A DNA stretch of 64,000 nucleotides from Cardiobacterium sp. Marseille-Q4385 (lineage in GTDB: Bacteria; Pseudomonadota; Gammaproteobacteria; Cardiobacteriales; Cardiobacteriaceae): contig NZ_OU745373.1 of the NCBI RefSeq assembly GCF_916618745.1, positions 1,626,501-1,690,500 of the forward strand, given 5' to 3'. The position numbers were made by a program, and so were the translations under genes. How positions within the stretch are numbered: position 1 is the first letter of the stretch; each line of letters opens with the position of its first letter. The notes below the pieces were generated by a model that saw nothing but the letters and a program-made list of their open reading frames with translations, did no database searches and was not told the origin of the DNA. This document shows, in pieces, positions 42,821-52,632 of the stretch.

Positions 42821-43261
42821 ATGAAAAACTATCAAAAAGGCTTTACGCTCATTGAACTAATGATCGTTATCGCTATTATTGGCATATTGGCGGCTATTGC
42901 ACTGCCTTCTTATCAAGACTATCTGGCACGTTCACAAATGACGGAAGGATTGAATTTGGCAGGAGGACAAAAGAGTTCGGTAACTGAATACCGCTCTAAT
43001 AAAGGTGCGTGGCCTAGCTCCAATACTGAAGCAGGTATTCCGGCTCCCAGCGATATTGCAGGAAAATATGTTGCGAGTGTAACTGTATCAGCCAGTGGCA
43101 GCAATGGTAATATTAGGGCGCTGATGAAAAGCAGTGGCGTTTCAGCCCGCATTAGCGGTGCTGAACTCATTTTGCAAGGCACAGAAACCAGCGGTGCCTA
43201 CGCTTGGACCTGTAAATCCAGTGTGAACGATCGCTTCCTGCCTTCCAGCTGCCGCGACTAG
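42821..43261 (+). CDS. Type IV pilin, third copy
   Basis: The 146-residue prepilin is a close paralogue of the first copy: leader MKNYQKG, mature FTLIELMIVIAIIGILAAIA, then YQDYLARSQMTEGLNLAGGQ and the disulfide loop ending in PSSCRD. Differences cluster in the central variable part (VTVSASGSNGNIRALMKSSG against VTVAGTNSAGTINALIKSSG). Its own sigma-54 type site is better than that of the first copy, so it may be expressed under other conditions. A hairpin follows at 43284. Confidence 0.94.
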   Translation: MKNYQKGFTLIELMIVIAIIGILAAIALPSYQDYLARSQMTEGLNLAGGQKSSVTEYRSNKGAWPSSNTEAGIPAPSDIAGKYVASVTVSASGSNGNIRALMKSSGVSARISGAELILQGTETSGAYAWTCKSSVNDRFLPSSCRD

Positions 43262-43283
43262 TTCTTAATGATATAAAATAATA

Positions 43284-43310
43284 AGAAAGCCGTAGTCATT
43301 ACGGCTTTCT
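43284..43310 (+). terminator. Rho-independent terminator after the third pilin gene
   Basis: AGAAAGCCGTA, GTCAT loop, TACGGCTTTCT followed by TCTTTG; moderate T tract. Confidence 0.8.
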
Positions 43311-43447
43311 TCTTTGTTAGCAGCTTCTTTTAATTGATGACGCATTGCGGCCTATCGCTGCAACAAAGTGTTAGGATTTAAGGGAAAAGTTGATTTCTCG
43401 TTTGACCATTGATGTAGATGGTCGGTAGCATTTTTATGGAGTGTAGA

Positions 43448-46400
43448 ATGCGTTATTTTAAATTTTGGGCATGTGTCTGTATTTTAATGGCAGTAAGTAT
43501 GACTATAAGCGTTACTGCTTTTTTTAATCCTGATGGCTGGGGGCTTTCTTTTGAGAATCCATTTTCCCAGGATATGCCCTTTGTATTTAATAACGTCGGG
43601 GTGTATTTCGGCATTACAGGGACAATCCTATGGCTAGGAAAGCTATTTCCTTTCTCCAATAAGCTAATGATAGTTGCTCTAATTATTGGCTTTATATCTT
43701 ATTGGTTACAATATTTTATTGATCCTTTAACTGGGGCTAGTGCAGCTCAGCGCTTGGCAATAATGTTATGGGCGATAGGTACAATTTCATTGATAACTTT
43801 TGTTATTTACATATCGCCTTTGCATAAATGGTTCGGCTACCAAAAAACAGAGCAAGATAAACAGTTTGTCTTGGGTTTTTTGTGTTTGACCATCGTTAAT
43901 CTGTCACTGGGTTCTGCGACTAATGATGCGCTGCAACTTAGTACAGTCCTTTTGCCGGAGGCTATTGATACTGACCTTATCAAGATGGATATGGCCTATT
44001 ATGGTTTTGCAGGATGGTTATATTCTTCATTTGAAAGTACTCCTCCGGCGTGGCAAACATTAGTTTATGTGACGTATGAGTTTTTATCCATATTTATTTT
44101 ATTGATGCTGGGTTTGGTTTATAGGGAGCGTAAAACAGTATCGCTAAATGCTCTGCGTATGCTGGTGGTGCCATTCTTGTTAGCTTTTGCGCTCTATTGT
44201 TTTACGCCGGTTGTTGGCCCCAAATACGCCTTTGGTGAAAATTATCCGCATAATCTTGAATTTATGTTGGCTTATCCTGCAGGCGGGGGAATTCTTATCT
44301 CGCCGACTTTGCGTAATGGCATGCCTTCCATGCACTTTACCGGCGCCATGTTGATTGTGCTAGCAACGGCGTGCCTGTCACGCAAAGTCTGGTTTTATGC
44401 TGCTTGTTTTTTTGCGGTCTTAACTTTTATTGCGACGATGGCGATTGGCGAACACTATCTGATTGACTTGATTGTTGCTATGCCATTCTGTATTGCCCTG
44501 GGGACAGCGTTAATTAATCCGCGTGGCTGGCAGTTTTATAAACGTAGTGTGTGGTGGGCCTGTGCGCTCAGTGCGGCGCTATGGGAAATTATGCTGCATG
44601 CTGCCGCAACCCGCATTTTCCTTGGCGAAAATCTGTGGTTTGTGCAGCTTTTTTCGCTTGTTAGTGCAGTTCTCTTTATTTGGGGATTCATTGCCTTCTT
44701 GCGGGTCGTGTGGCAGATGCCATCGCCGACAGAAACTGAATGGCTGGCTTCGTTACGGCCAATAAAAACAGTAGCACAGCAGAATTTAGCTTCCGTCCGC
44801 TGGGTGTTTGGCCTCTTCGTTTGTTCAGGCTTTGCGGGATTGCTCTATGAAGTTGTCTTTGCGAAGCATCTTGGCGTGATTTTCGGCGGTACCGCGTTGG
44901 CTGCATATACCGTTATGGCCACTTATATGGGGGGCATGGCATTGGGGACCTGGTTGGGCGGTATAGTTGCTGACCGAGTACGTAGCCCGCTTAAATGGTA
45001 CGCACTGTTTGAGGCGGCTATAGGTGCTTATGCGCTCACAACGCCGACACTATTCAAATGGATTGAGCATATTTATGTTGTGCTTGCCGCTGATGTCCGT
45101 CCTGATGCACCGACCTTGACGTTATGGCGCATACTACTTGGTGTGGCGGTTCTTGGTATTCCAACAATCCTTATGGGGACGACCCTGCCCATCATGTTTA
45201 AGTTCCTGCGCGGTCATCTGCCCGGACGAGGCAATATTATTGCCGGTTTGTATACGGCCAATATTATTGGTGCTGCGTTCGGTGCATTGGCGGGAGCCTA
45301 CATCATTTTGCCAACTTTCGGTCTACTGAGTTCTATTCGTTTGGCAGCGTTATTCAGTCTAATGATTGCACTGTATGCGATTGACCGTTTGAAAGCATTA
45401 GCGATAAAGAAAAACGAGCAGATTCTTTCCTTGCCAGAAGAGAAAACTGGCCATATAGCGTTGCCACCATATAACGCTTGGCAACAACGTCGCCTGGGGT
45501 TGGCTGCCTTGTGGTTAATTTCCGTTGGCGGCATTGTTTCGCTTGCTTTGGAAATCACCAATATGCATATGTTGGCGATTATTGCAGGTAACAGTGTGTA
45601 CGCCTTTGGCCTGATGTTAGGTACATTCCTTCTTGGTCTTGGAATTGGCTCTTTTGCCTATGGGAAGTTACGTTTCCTGACTACTGATCCAATTATTGCT
45701 GCTATTGCACAGTTGGGTATTTTCTTCACGATCGTAATTTCTGCTTTCCAATGGGATGGCCTAGCCGCGTATTTCTCGTTCTTTGGCCCGATGCAAGAGT
45801 ATCAACATCTTGATTTCTTGGCGCGGGAAATTATACGAAGTGGTGTCTGTGCCATCATCATGATGCCGTCAGCGGTCTTTATTGGCTTGGGTTATCCGGC
45901 AACCATGGCTCTGGCCTCTGATTGGCTGAAAAATCGTGGCGACGCTACAGGATTAGGGATTGCCGGTCTGTGTAATACCCTTGGCAACATCACAGGTGTC
46001 CTTCTAGCAGGATTCGTTTTCCTTAACTGGTGGGGTTCGAACCGCTTGTTGTTGATATTGGCAGTAATCTCCCTATTGCTTGCGCTTTATATGGCATGGG
46101 CTGCCCGTGTTGCCTGGCCACAAATGTTCCGCTACAACAGCACAGTGCAGCGTGGTAGTGCAGCAGTAACGCTACTTGCCGTGTTGTTCGCATTATGGGT
46201 GTATCCGGCACAATGGAATCTGAACAAAATCGCAACTGGTGCTAACGTATATTTCGCGCCAACCTTGCGTGGTGATGTCATTGATTTCAGGGAAAGTGTT
46301 CAGGGAGGCTTGACGACGGTTAACCGCTTGGAAGAGGTTGCTGTCGATGGAAAAGCACATGTCACACTGACGTTGCTTACTAACGGTAAATTCCAAGGCA

Positions 46401-47263
46401 ATAATGCAAATGAAACTGAAGCACAGAAAGCCTTTGCCGAAGTGCCGCTCTTGCACCAGCCCAAGCGGGAAAATGCACTGGTCATTGGCTATGGCACGGG
46501 TAACTCAGCGCGTGTTTTGCATGATCATGATTTTGCCCGCTTGGATATTGCCGAACTCTCTCCCGACATTGTGGCCTTAGCGAATAAACACTTTGGCGAT
46601 ATTAACGGACTTGTCTCACAGAAAGACAATGTAGATATGTACTACACCGACGGTCGTAATTATCTACTGACGCAGAGCAAGCGTTATGACCTGATTAGTA
46701 TGGAACTCACCAGTATCTGGTTTGCCGGTGCAGCCAATTTATACAACCGTGAGTTTTACCAACTGGTGAAGACTCGTTTGCATGATGACGGCATTTTGCA
46801 GCAATGGGTGCAAATACACCATATGCGCCCGATGGATCTGCTCTATCTTATCAATACCTTGCATCAAGAATTTCGTTACGTCTGGCTCTATGTTATTGGT
46901 GGGCAGGGGGTATTAGTCGCAAGTAACGCAGATAGCGCAACTAATTTGTATCACCTTGATGGTACGGCCGTAGCAGGTGACACAATGCTGACAGAAACAG
47001 AAAAACGGTTACAAGAAGGTGTACTTCTTGCTCCGGAAGGCGTTGATTATTTGGCGCAAACGCTGCGTAATCCGGCATTCTTTGTCTCAACTGACAACAA
47101 TCTCTACTTGGAGTACGCAACACCTAAAGGCAACGCAGTATCTTACGATGCTTTTGCTATTAACATCGGGATGTTGGAAAAATTGCAAAATGAGGCAAAA
47201 GCCACTCTGATGGGTGACAGTGAAGGACAAATAATGCCTGAGTCCATAACTGCGCCACGTTGA
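43448..47263 (+). CDS. Giant membrane fusion: PAP2/Aur1-like domain, TM bundle and spermidine-synthase-like domain (copy 1)
   Basis: The 1271-residue protein has three parts. Residues about 1-430 are a multi-helix PAP2_3-like domain with GMPSMHFTGAM and GEHYLIDLIVAMPF, matching the PSxH and HxxxD phosphotransfer motifs of PAP2/Aur1 enzymes. Residues about 450-930 are a transmembrane bundle (FGLFVCSGFAGLLYEVVFAK, MATYMGGMALGTWLGG) as in fused MFS/spermidine-synthase proteins. The C-terminal part has an SAM-type fold (VIGYGTGNSARVL, DIAELSPDIV, YYTDGRNYLL). The polyamine synthase signature DxSDP is absent; MELTSIWFAGAANLY stands in its place. ATG 43448 follows GGAG. The gene is AT-richer than most of the window. 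Confidence 0.85.
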   Translation: MRYFKFWACVCILMAVSMTISVTAFFNPDGWGLSFENPFSQDMPFVFNNVGVYFGITGTILWLGKLFPFSNKLMIVALIIGFISYWLQYFIDPLTGASAAQRLAIMLWAIGTISLITFVIYISPLHKWFGYQKTEQDKQFVLGFLCLTIVNLSLGSATNDALQLSTVLLPEAIDTDLIKMDMAYYGFAGWLYSSFESTPPAWQTLVYVTYEFLSIFILLMLGLVYRERKTVSLNALRMLVVPFLLAFALYCFTPVVGPKYAFGENYPHNLEFMLAYPAGGGILISPTLRNGMPSMHFTGAMLIVLATACLSRKVWFYAACFFAVLTFIATMAIGEHYLIDLIVAMPFCIALGTALINPRGWQFYKRSVWWACALSAALWEIMLHAAATRIFLGENLWFVQLFSLVSAVLFIWGFIAFLRVVWQMPSPTETEWLASLRPIKTVAQQNLASVRWVFGLFVCSGFAGLLYEVVFAKHLGVIFGGTALAAYTVMATYMGGMALGTWLGGIVADRVRSPLKWYALFEAAIGAYALTTPTLFKWIEHIYVVLAADVRPDAPTLTLWRILLGVAVLGIPTILMGTTLPIMFKFLRGHLPGRGNIIAGLYTANIIGAAFGALAGAYIILPTFGLLSSIRLAALFSLMIALYAIDRLKALAIKKNEQILSLPEEKTGHIALPPYNAWQQRRLGLAALWLISVGGIVSLALEITNMHMLAIIAGNSVYAFGLMLGTFLLGLGIGSFAYGKLRFLTTDPIIAAIAQLGIFFTIVISAFQWDGLAAYFSFFGPMQEYQHLDFLAREIIRSGVCAIIMMPSAVFIGLGYPATMALASDWLKNRGDATGLGIAGLCNTLGNITGVLLAGFVFLNWWGSNRLLLILAVISLLLALYMAWAARVAWPQMFRYNSTVQRGSAAVTLLAVLFALWVYPAQWNLNKIATGANVYFAPTLRGDVIDFRESVQGGLTTVNRLEEVAVDGKAHVTLTLLTNGKFQGNNANETEAQKAFAEVPLLHQPKRENALVIGYGTGNSARVLHDHDFARLDIAELSPDIVALANKHFGDINGLVSQKDNVDMYYTDGRNYLLTQSKRYDLISMELTSIWFAGAANLYNREFYQLVKTRLHDDGILQQWVQIHHMRPMDLLYLINTLHQEFRYVWLYVIGGQGVLVASNADSATNLYHLDGTAVAGDTMLTETEKRLQEGVLLAPEGVDYLAQTLRNPAFFVSTDNNLYLEYATPKGNAVSYDAFAINIGMLEKLQNEAKATLMGDSEGQIMPESITAPR

Positions 47264-47275
47264 TAATGGCGTTAT

Positions 47276-47318
47276 CCCGGTAGTTTGTTGTGTTTCAGTA
47301 AATTACCGGGCTTTATTT
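47276..47318 (+). terminator. Possible terminator after copy 1
   Basis: CCCGGTA and TACCGGG form a 7-bp stem with a 21-base loop, followed by CTTTATTTATTT. The long loop makes it weak, so read-through to the TfpZ-like gene is likely. Confidence 0.5.
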
Positions 47319-47339
47319 ATTTGTATAGAAGGGAAAGTT

Positions 47340-48077
47340 ATGTTTTTTAAGAATCATTCTTTTCGTGCCCGTTATTTCCTGAATCACCTCTGTTTGTCCT
47401 TTGCGATTGGTAGTCTGACTGCATTTACGGTCTATGCTGTATGGTATCCCGGTCTTTTAGCTAAAGCTGTTGGTGTTTCGCATGTTTTTTTATTATTGCT
47501 ATGTATTGATGTTATTGCGGGTCCCCTAATGACACTATTCCTCGCTAAAGAAGGGAAGAAAGGAGTGTGGTTTGATTTGACTGCTGTCATTATCATTCAA
47601 TTTATTGCGTTGATATATGGCATTTGGCATATTGCCGAAGGGCGCCCCGCTTGGCAGGTCATCAATATTTATCGGGTCGAACTGGTTTCTGCGCTTGATA
47701 TGCAGTATGACCATGCCAAGCCGCCTTTCTCCGGCAATTCATGGGGAAGCCCGGGATGGGCATTGGTACGGCCAGCGAAAGATAAGGTGGAGCAATCAGA
47801 CTGGTTATGGCAAGAACTGGAAGGGCATGGCTCACCTGCGCAGCGAGCCGAGCTATTTATCCCGCTTGATGGGAATTGGCAGCATATTGATAAGGAAGTT
47901 AAGCCGCTGGATGAGTTGGAACGTTACAATACGGCGGCAGCCATTGCAGCCATGAAACGTGAATATCCCGATGCAGACGGCTTCATACCGATGATAGGAA
48001 GCGATATGGATATGACAGTACTTGTGTCGCGTAAAAAGCAAAAAATTCTGGCTATCGCTGATTTGCGTCCATGGTAG
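47340..48077 (+). CDS. Type IV pilin accessory protein, TfpZ/FimB-like
   Basis: The 245-residue inner-membrane protein belongs by pattern to the TfpX/TfpY/TfpZ and Dichelobacter FimB group, encoded beside pilin genes and needed for normal pilin levels or assembly. It has about four membrane helices in the first 100 residues (FAIGSLTAFTVYAVWYPGLL, LLLLCIDVIAGPLMTLFLAK) and a periplasmic domain ending VLVSRKKQKILAIADLRPW, the usual family end. It lies between the two giant fusion genes, 76 bp after one and 32 bp before the other. A ruined second copy is at 52480. Confidence 0.85.
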   Translation: MFFKNHSFRARYFLNHLCLSFAIGSLTAFTVYAVWYPGLLAKAVGVSHVFLLLLCIDVIAGPLMTLFLAKEGKKGVWFDLTAVIIIQFIALIYGIWHIAEGRPAWQVINIYRVELVSALDMQYDHAKPPFSGNSWGSPGWALVRPAKDKVEQSDWLWQELEGHGSPAQRAELFIPLDGNWQHIDKEVKPLDELERYNTAAAIAAMKREYPDADGFIPMIGSDMDMTVLVSRKKQKILAIADLRPW

Positions 48078-48109
48078 CAACTATTTTTATATAATTTAAT
48101 AGATAGTTT

Positions 48110-51100
48110 ATGAAAAGCCTAAAATTCTGGTCAATACTATCATTTATTACATTGTTACTCACTGAATATGTATTTTATTCTTTCTATGGTGGTGCATTTC
48201 ATCTGAGTTTCCCTGAATTAGATATCTCTTGGTTCATATATTTGGGGATGTACTTTGGCCTTCCCGGGATAATTTTATGGATAGGGCGGCAGCATCTGCT
48301 ATCTGACAGGGTTATGTGGATTGCGCTGGGTATTGGTGTTATTACCTTGCTAATGCAGCAAATTATGGCTCCAATCAATAGTGTGGAAAATATTCTCTTT
48401 GCAACAGTATTATGGGCAGTTGGGGTTTTATCGCTCGGCGCATTCCTGTATCACGGTAAAACGCTTTTTCGGCACAATGTCGATATGTTTAGCGCACACC
48501 GTTATTGTATTGCTTTTTTGTCTTTGGCTGTTCTACTTGCTGCCTTGGGACTTATCCGCATTAATATGCTATCGGTAACCCATGTGTTGTTGCCAGAAAC
48601 GCTGGATGTTGATTTATACAAAATGGATGAAGCCTTTTATGAGTTTGCCGCCTCTCTTTACGTGATATTCCGTGACAATGCCCATCCGTTGTGGCAAACG
48701 CTTATACTCACGGTGTATGGCTTGCTTATGATGGCGTTGTTCCTTTTGCTGGGTATCGTGTTGCGTGAAGGACGTGCCACACAATTACATATTTTCCGGG
48801 TGTTAATCGTCCCTTTCATCCTTGCTTTTGCGCTCTATATGTTTAACCCAGTCGCAGGGCCGCCTGCTTTTGGCGCACATTATCCTGACGATATGCATTG
48901 GGTGCTGGAAGCGCAAAGAGGGTGGGTGCAGGTCGTGCCGATGGTGCGTAACGGTATGCCTTCCATGCACTTCACTGGCGCCATGTTGCTGGTACTGGTC
49001 ACTGCCTGCTTGACGCGCAAGTTGTATTTTTATCTTGCCTGCATTTTCGCGGCGATTACCTTTATTGCTACGATGGCGTTGGGTGAACACTACCTGCTTG
49101 ACCTGATTGTTGCCATGCCGTTTTGCGTCGCTCTTGGAACGGCGCTGCTTAATCCGCCGCAATGGCTTTTTTATCGGCGCCGTGCGTGGTGGCTGTGTGC
49201 CGCACTTTTTGTTATGTGGGAATTGCTGCTGCATATCAATCTGACGCGTTTTGTCCTGATTGACAACCTTTGGCTGGTGCGCCTCTTGGCGCTTGCCAGC
49301 GTTGCGGCGTTTGCCTGGTGCCTTGCCATCTTCCTGCGTGCGGTCTGGCGCTTGCCCGCTCCAACAGCGGAAGAATGGCAGGTCGATTTGGTGGAACTCG
49401 AACAGCCGCAGCAGCTGGGGCAGGCATCCATACGCTGGGTGTTCGGCCTCTTCATTTGCTCCGGTTTTGCGGGACTGCTTTACGAAGTTGTCTTTGCCAA
49501 GCATTTGGGCGTGGTATTTGGCGGTACTTCGCTGGCAGCTTATACGGTCATGGCAACCTATATGGGCGGTATGGCGCTTGGTGCGTGGCTAGGTGGCCTT
49601 ATTGCTGACCGTGTGCGCTTACCGCTGCGCTGGTATGCCCTGTTTGAAGGGGCCATTGGTCTGTACGCGCTGGCGACCCCGATGCTGTTCAAGCTGATTA
49701 CACATATTTATGTCGCGCTGGCAACGGATATACGTCCCGATGCGGCGGTATTGACGCTGTGGCGTGTCGCGCTTGGTGCTATCGTCCTTGGGATTCCGAC
49801 TGTCCTGATGGGAACGACGTTGCCCATCATGTTCAAGTTCCTGCGTGGCTATCTACCGGAGCGTGGCAACATCATCGCCCGTCTGTACACAGCGAATATT
49901 ATTGGTGCGGCATTTGGCGCCTTGGTCGGCGCTTACCTTATCCTGCCCGCATCTGGATTGTCCGGTGCGACCCATCTGGCTGCCTTATTCAGCTTGATGA
50001 TTGCTCTGTATGCACTGGTTCGCCTGAAGAACCTGCCGGAAAAGGAGCAATCCGCTGTAGAAACAGGCACAGATGACAGCGCAAACTATGCCTCTTTACC
50101 CGCGCTAGACGACGTACAACGCCGTCGCCTCGGTATTGCAGCACTGCTGGTGGTCAGCATCGGCGGTATCGTCACACTGGCGCTGGAAATCGTCAATATG
50201 CATATGTTGGCCATTATTGCCGGCAATAGCGTCTATGCCTTTGGCCTGATGCTGGCCACCTTCCTATTTGGTCTTGGCCTGGGCTCGGCCAGTTACGACA
50301 AACTGCGCCGTGTGTTGACTGACCCTGCAGTCGCTGCGGTGGCGCAACTGGGCATCTTTTTCAGCATCATCATTTCTGCTTTTCAATGGGATGGCTTGAG
50401 TGGCTACTTCGCCAGTTTCGGCTTTATGGAGGCGTATCATCACTTCGGCTTTGCAGCGCGTGAGCTGATTCGTGGCAGCGTATGCGCCGTTATCATGATG
50501 CCGCCGGCATTCTTTATCGGTCTGGGTTACCCGGCAACGATGGCGCTAGCTTCCGATTGGCTGAAAAACCGAGGAGAAGCAGCAGGGCTAGGCATTGCCA
50601 GCCTGTGCAACACATTGGGCAATATTGCTGGTGTACTTCTTGCCGGATTCCTTTTCCTCAACTGGTGGGGCTCAAACCGCCTGCTGCTAGCGCTGGCTGT
50701 GCTTTCATTGCTGCTTGCCTGCTATATGCTCTATGCCGGACGCTTCACCTTTACAAACCGCCGCATGCGGCGTTTCGCCACAACTGGTGTCGCCTTGGCG
50801 GTGTTCTTTGCGTTGCTTGGCTACCCGGCACAATGGAATCTGAGTCAAATTGCTACAGGTGCAAACGTATATTTTCATCTATCTCCGCATGGTGATGTTA
50901 TTGACTCCTTAGAAAGTATCCAGGGAGGGCTTATCACGGTAAACGAGCAGACGGTGGAAGATGATGGCAAGCCGGTCACGATTTTGACCTTGTTAACGAA
51001 CGGTAAATTCCAGGGTAATAATTCCCGTGAAGTCATTGCGCAAGTCGGCGTCGCTCTGACCCCGCTGCTGCACACGTCGCATCGGGACGATGTGCTGGTG

Positions 51101-51871
51101 ATTGGCTATGGCACGGGCAACTCGGCGCACGTTCTGCATCAAGAAAACTTTGCCCGGGTAGATATTGCAGAACTGGCGCCGGACATGGTTGCTATGGCCG
51201 ACCGCCACTTCGCGAACATTAACGGCTTAGTATCGCAACAGCCAAATGTCACCCTGTATTACACCGACGGGCGTAATCTCCTGCTGACGCAGAACAAGCG
51301 TTACGACCTCATCAGCATGGAGATCAATAGCATCTGGTTCGCTGGCGCGGCAAATCTCTATAACCGTGAGTTTTACCAGCTGGTGGCCACGCGTTTGCAA
51401 GAGGATGGCGTTTTGCAGCAGTGGATACAGTTGCACCATATCCGCCCGATAGACCTCATCTATGTGTTAAATACCCTGCATCAGGAATTCCGCTACGTCT
51501 GGCTATATGTGGTTGGTGGTCAGGGTGTGCTGGTTGCGACCAATTCTGCGGCTGCAGCACAATTGCATCATATAGATGGCCAGTTGGTAGTTGATGAAAA
51601 TGCGCTGACGGCGCAAGAGAAAGCCTTGCAGGCAAGTATGATGCTAGAGCCGGAGGATGTAGATTACCTGTCGCGCACTCTGCGTCTGCCGCAAAACTAT
51701 GTCTCAACTGACAACAACCTCTACCTCGAATACTCAACGCCCAAGGGTAATGCCATTGTTGACGACGTGCAGCAACAAAACATCGAGATGTTCCGCAACT
51801 TGCGTCAAGAACGCATGGTGCTGGAAGCCGAAGCCTCGCGCCGGACTGAGGATACCCCGCAACAACCCTAA
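48110..51871 (+). CDS. Giant membrane fusion: PAP2/Aur1-like domain, TM bundle and spermidine-synthase-like domain (copy 2)
   Basis: The 1253-residue protein is a full-length paralogue of copy 1 with the same order. GMPSMHFTGAM and GEHYLLDLIVAMPF form the PAP2-like site, FICSGFAGLLYEVVFAKHLG starts the TM bundle, and VIGYGTGNSAHVL, DIAELAPDMV and YYTDGRNLLL mark the SAM-fold domain. The DxSDP position again reads MEINSIWFAGAANLY, so both copies share the changed site. Its second half is richer in GC than copy 1, so the duplication is not recent or the copies had different histories. A terminator follows. Confidence 0.85.
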   Translation: MKSLKFWSILSFITLLLTEYVFYSFYGGAFHLSFPELDISWFIYLGMYFGLPGIILWIGRQHLLSDRVMWIALGIGVITLLMQQIMAPINSVENILFATVLWAVGVLSLGAFLYHGKTLFRHNVDMFSAHRYCIAFLSLAVLLAALGLIRINMLSVTHVLLPETLDVDLYKMDEAFYEFAASLYVIFRDNAHPLWQTLILTVYGLLMMALFLLLGIVLREGRATQLHIFRVLIVPFILAFALYMFNPVAGPPAFGAHYPDDMHWVLEAQRGWVQVVPMVRNGMPSMHFTGAMLLVLVTACLTRKLYFYLACIFAAITFIATMALGEHYLLDLIVAMPFCVALGTALLNPPQWLFYRRRAWWLCAALFVMWELLLHINLTRFVLIDNLWLVRLLALASVAAFAWCLAIFLRAVWRLPAPTAEEWQVDLVELEQPQQLGQASIRWVFGLFICSGFAGLLYEVVFAKHLGVVFGGTSLAAYTVMATYMGGMALGAWLGGLIADRVRLPLRWYALFEGAIGLYALATPMLFKLITHIYVALATDIRPDAAVLTLWRVALGAIVLGIPTVLMGTTLPIMFKFLRGYLPERGNIIARLYTANIIGAAFGALVGAYLILPASGLSGATHLAALFSLMIALYALVRLKNLPEKEQSAVETGTDDSANYASLPALDDVQRRRLGIAALLVVSIGGIVTLALEIVNMHMLAIIAGNSVYAFGLMLATFLFGLGLGSASYDKLRRVLTDPAVAAVAQLGIFFSIIISAFQWDGLSGYFASFGFMEAYHHFGFAARELIRGSVCAVIMMPPAFFIGLGYPATMALASDWLKNRGEAAGLGIASLCNTLGNIAGVLLAGFLFLNWWGSNRLLLALAVLSLLLACYMLYAGRFTFTNRRMRRFATTGVALAVFFALLGYPAQWNLSQIATGANVYFHLSPHGDVIDSLESIQGGLITVNEQTVEDDGKPVTILTLLTNGKFQGNNSREVIAQVGVALTPLLHTSHRDDVLVIGYGTGNSAHVLHQENFARVDIAELAPDMVAMADRHFANINGLVSQQPNVTLYYTDGRNLLLTQNKRYDLISMEINSIWFAGAANLYNREFYQLVATRLQEDGVLQQWIQLHHIRPIDLIYVLNTLHQEFRYVWLYVVGGQGVLVATNSAAAAQLHHIDGQLVVDENALTAQEKALQASMMLEPEDVDYLSRTLRLPQNYVSTDNNLYLEYSTPKGNAIVDDVQQQNIEMFRNLRQERMVLEAEASRRTEDTPQQP

Positions 51872-51876
51872 CGCAC

Positions 51877-51899
51877 AGGCGGCCATTGGCCGCCTTTTT
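51877..51899 (+). terminator. Rho-independent terminator after copy 2
   Basis: AGGCGGCC, a short loop (ATT), GGCCGCCT and five T, starting 6 bp after the stop. Confidence 0.93.
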
Positions 51900-51928
51900 A
51901 TGGACCTGCCTGGAAGCAATCATTACGC

Positions 51929-51954
51929 CGCTTGGCGGAAGGCAGTGTTTGTCC
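51929..51954 (+). repeat. Single unit of the CGCTTGGCG repeat family
   Basis: CGCTTGGCGGAAGGCAGTGT and following TTGTCC match the 34/25-bp units at 11484 and 31212. Confidence 0.65.
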
Positions 51955-52049
51955 CACAGTGTGGGATCGGTATTTGCAATGTAATGAATTACCGCCCCGT
52001 CTGTCTGCCATTATCCTAACTACTTATTCATTTGCGCCGGATTGCCGTC

Positions 52050-52479
52050 ATGACCCTGTTCCGTTCTATCCTAGTTTTCGCCATTGCCTACCTGCTCACC
52101 GCCTGCGGCACGCGTCTGGCGGTAGTGCTCGTCGAACCCGAACACCACCATCGCTTGAGCCGGAAACCCCGCCGCCGCTGGCGCAGCCTGCGAACTTCGC
52201 CGAATGGCAGCAGGCATTTGCCCAGCGCGCCGCTGCCGGTATTGCCGATAACGACATCCAGCAACTGCTTGCCCGTACTCATTACGAAGAAAAAGTGGTC
52301 AGTGCCGACCGAAAACAGCCGGAGCTGAACAAAATGGTCTGGGCGTACCTCGACAATGCCGTCTCCAATGACCGCATCCAGAAAGGCTGCGCCCAACTTG
52401 CCCGCTACCGTAGCCTCTTGCAGCAGATTGAGGCGCAGACGGGCGTCGGCGCGTCCTACATCGTCACCTTCTGGGGCAT
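52050..52479 (+). pseudogene. Truncated MltB-type lytic transglycosylase, frameshifted
   Basis: The start MTLFRSILVFAIAYLLTACG is a lipoprotein signal. After about 25 residues the frame breaks, and in another frame NFAEWQQAFAQRAAAGI, then DRKQPELNKMVWAYLDNAVS and GVGASYIVTFWGM continue as a clear MltB N-terminal domain. The fragment stops at WGM, one residue before the catalytic Glu of the family's WGxES motif, where it is joined to TfpZ-like sequence. It therefore cannot act as a transglycosylase. Confidence 0.8.
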
Positions 52480-52632
52480 GGTGCGCCCCGCCAAGGACAA
52501 GCAGAGCAGTCGGACTGGTTAATGCTGGAGCTGGAAAAAGGCAAATCTCCTGTGCGGAGAGCCGAGCTTTATCAACCGATAGCAGGGCACTGGCAGGATT
52601 TCGCCAAAGAGGTTCTGCCGCTCAGCGACTTA

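Noticed and set aside
51932..52522. Single intact 196-residue gene
   Set aside because: Its frame joins non-coding sequence, an MltB fragment and a TfpZ fragment; the lipoprotein signal is in a different frame, so it is a chimeric pseudogene.
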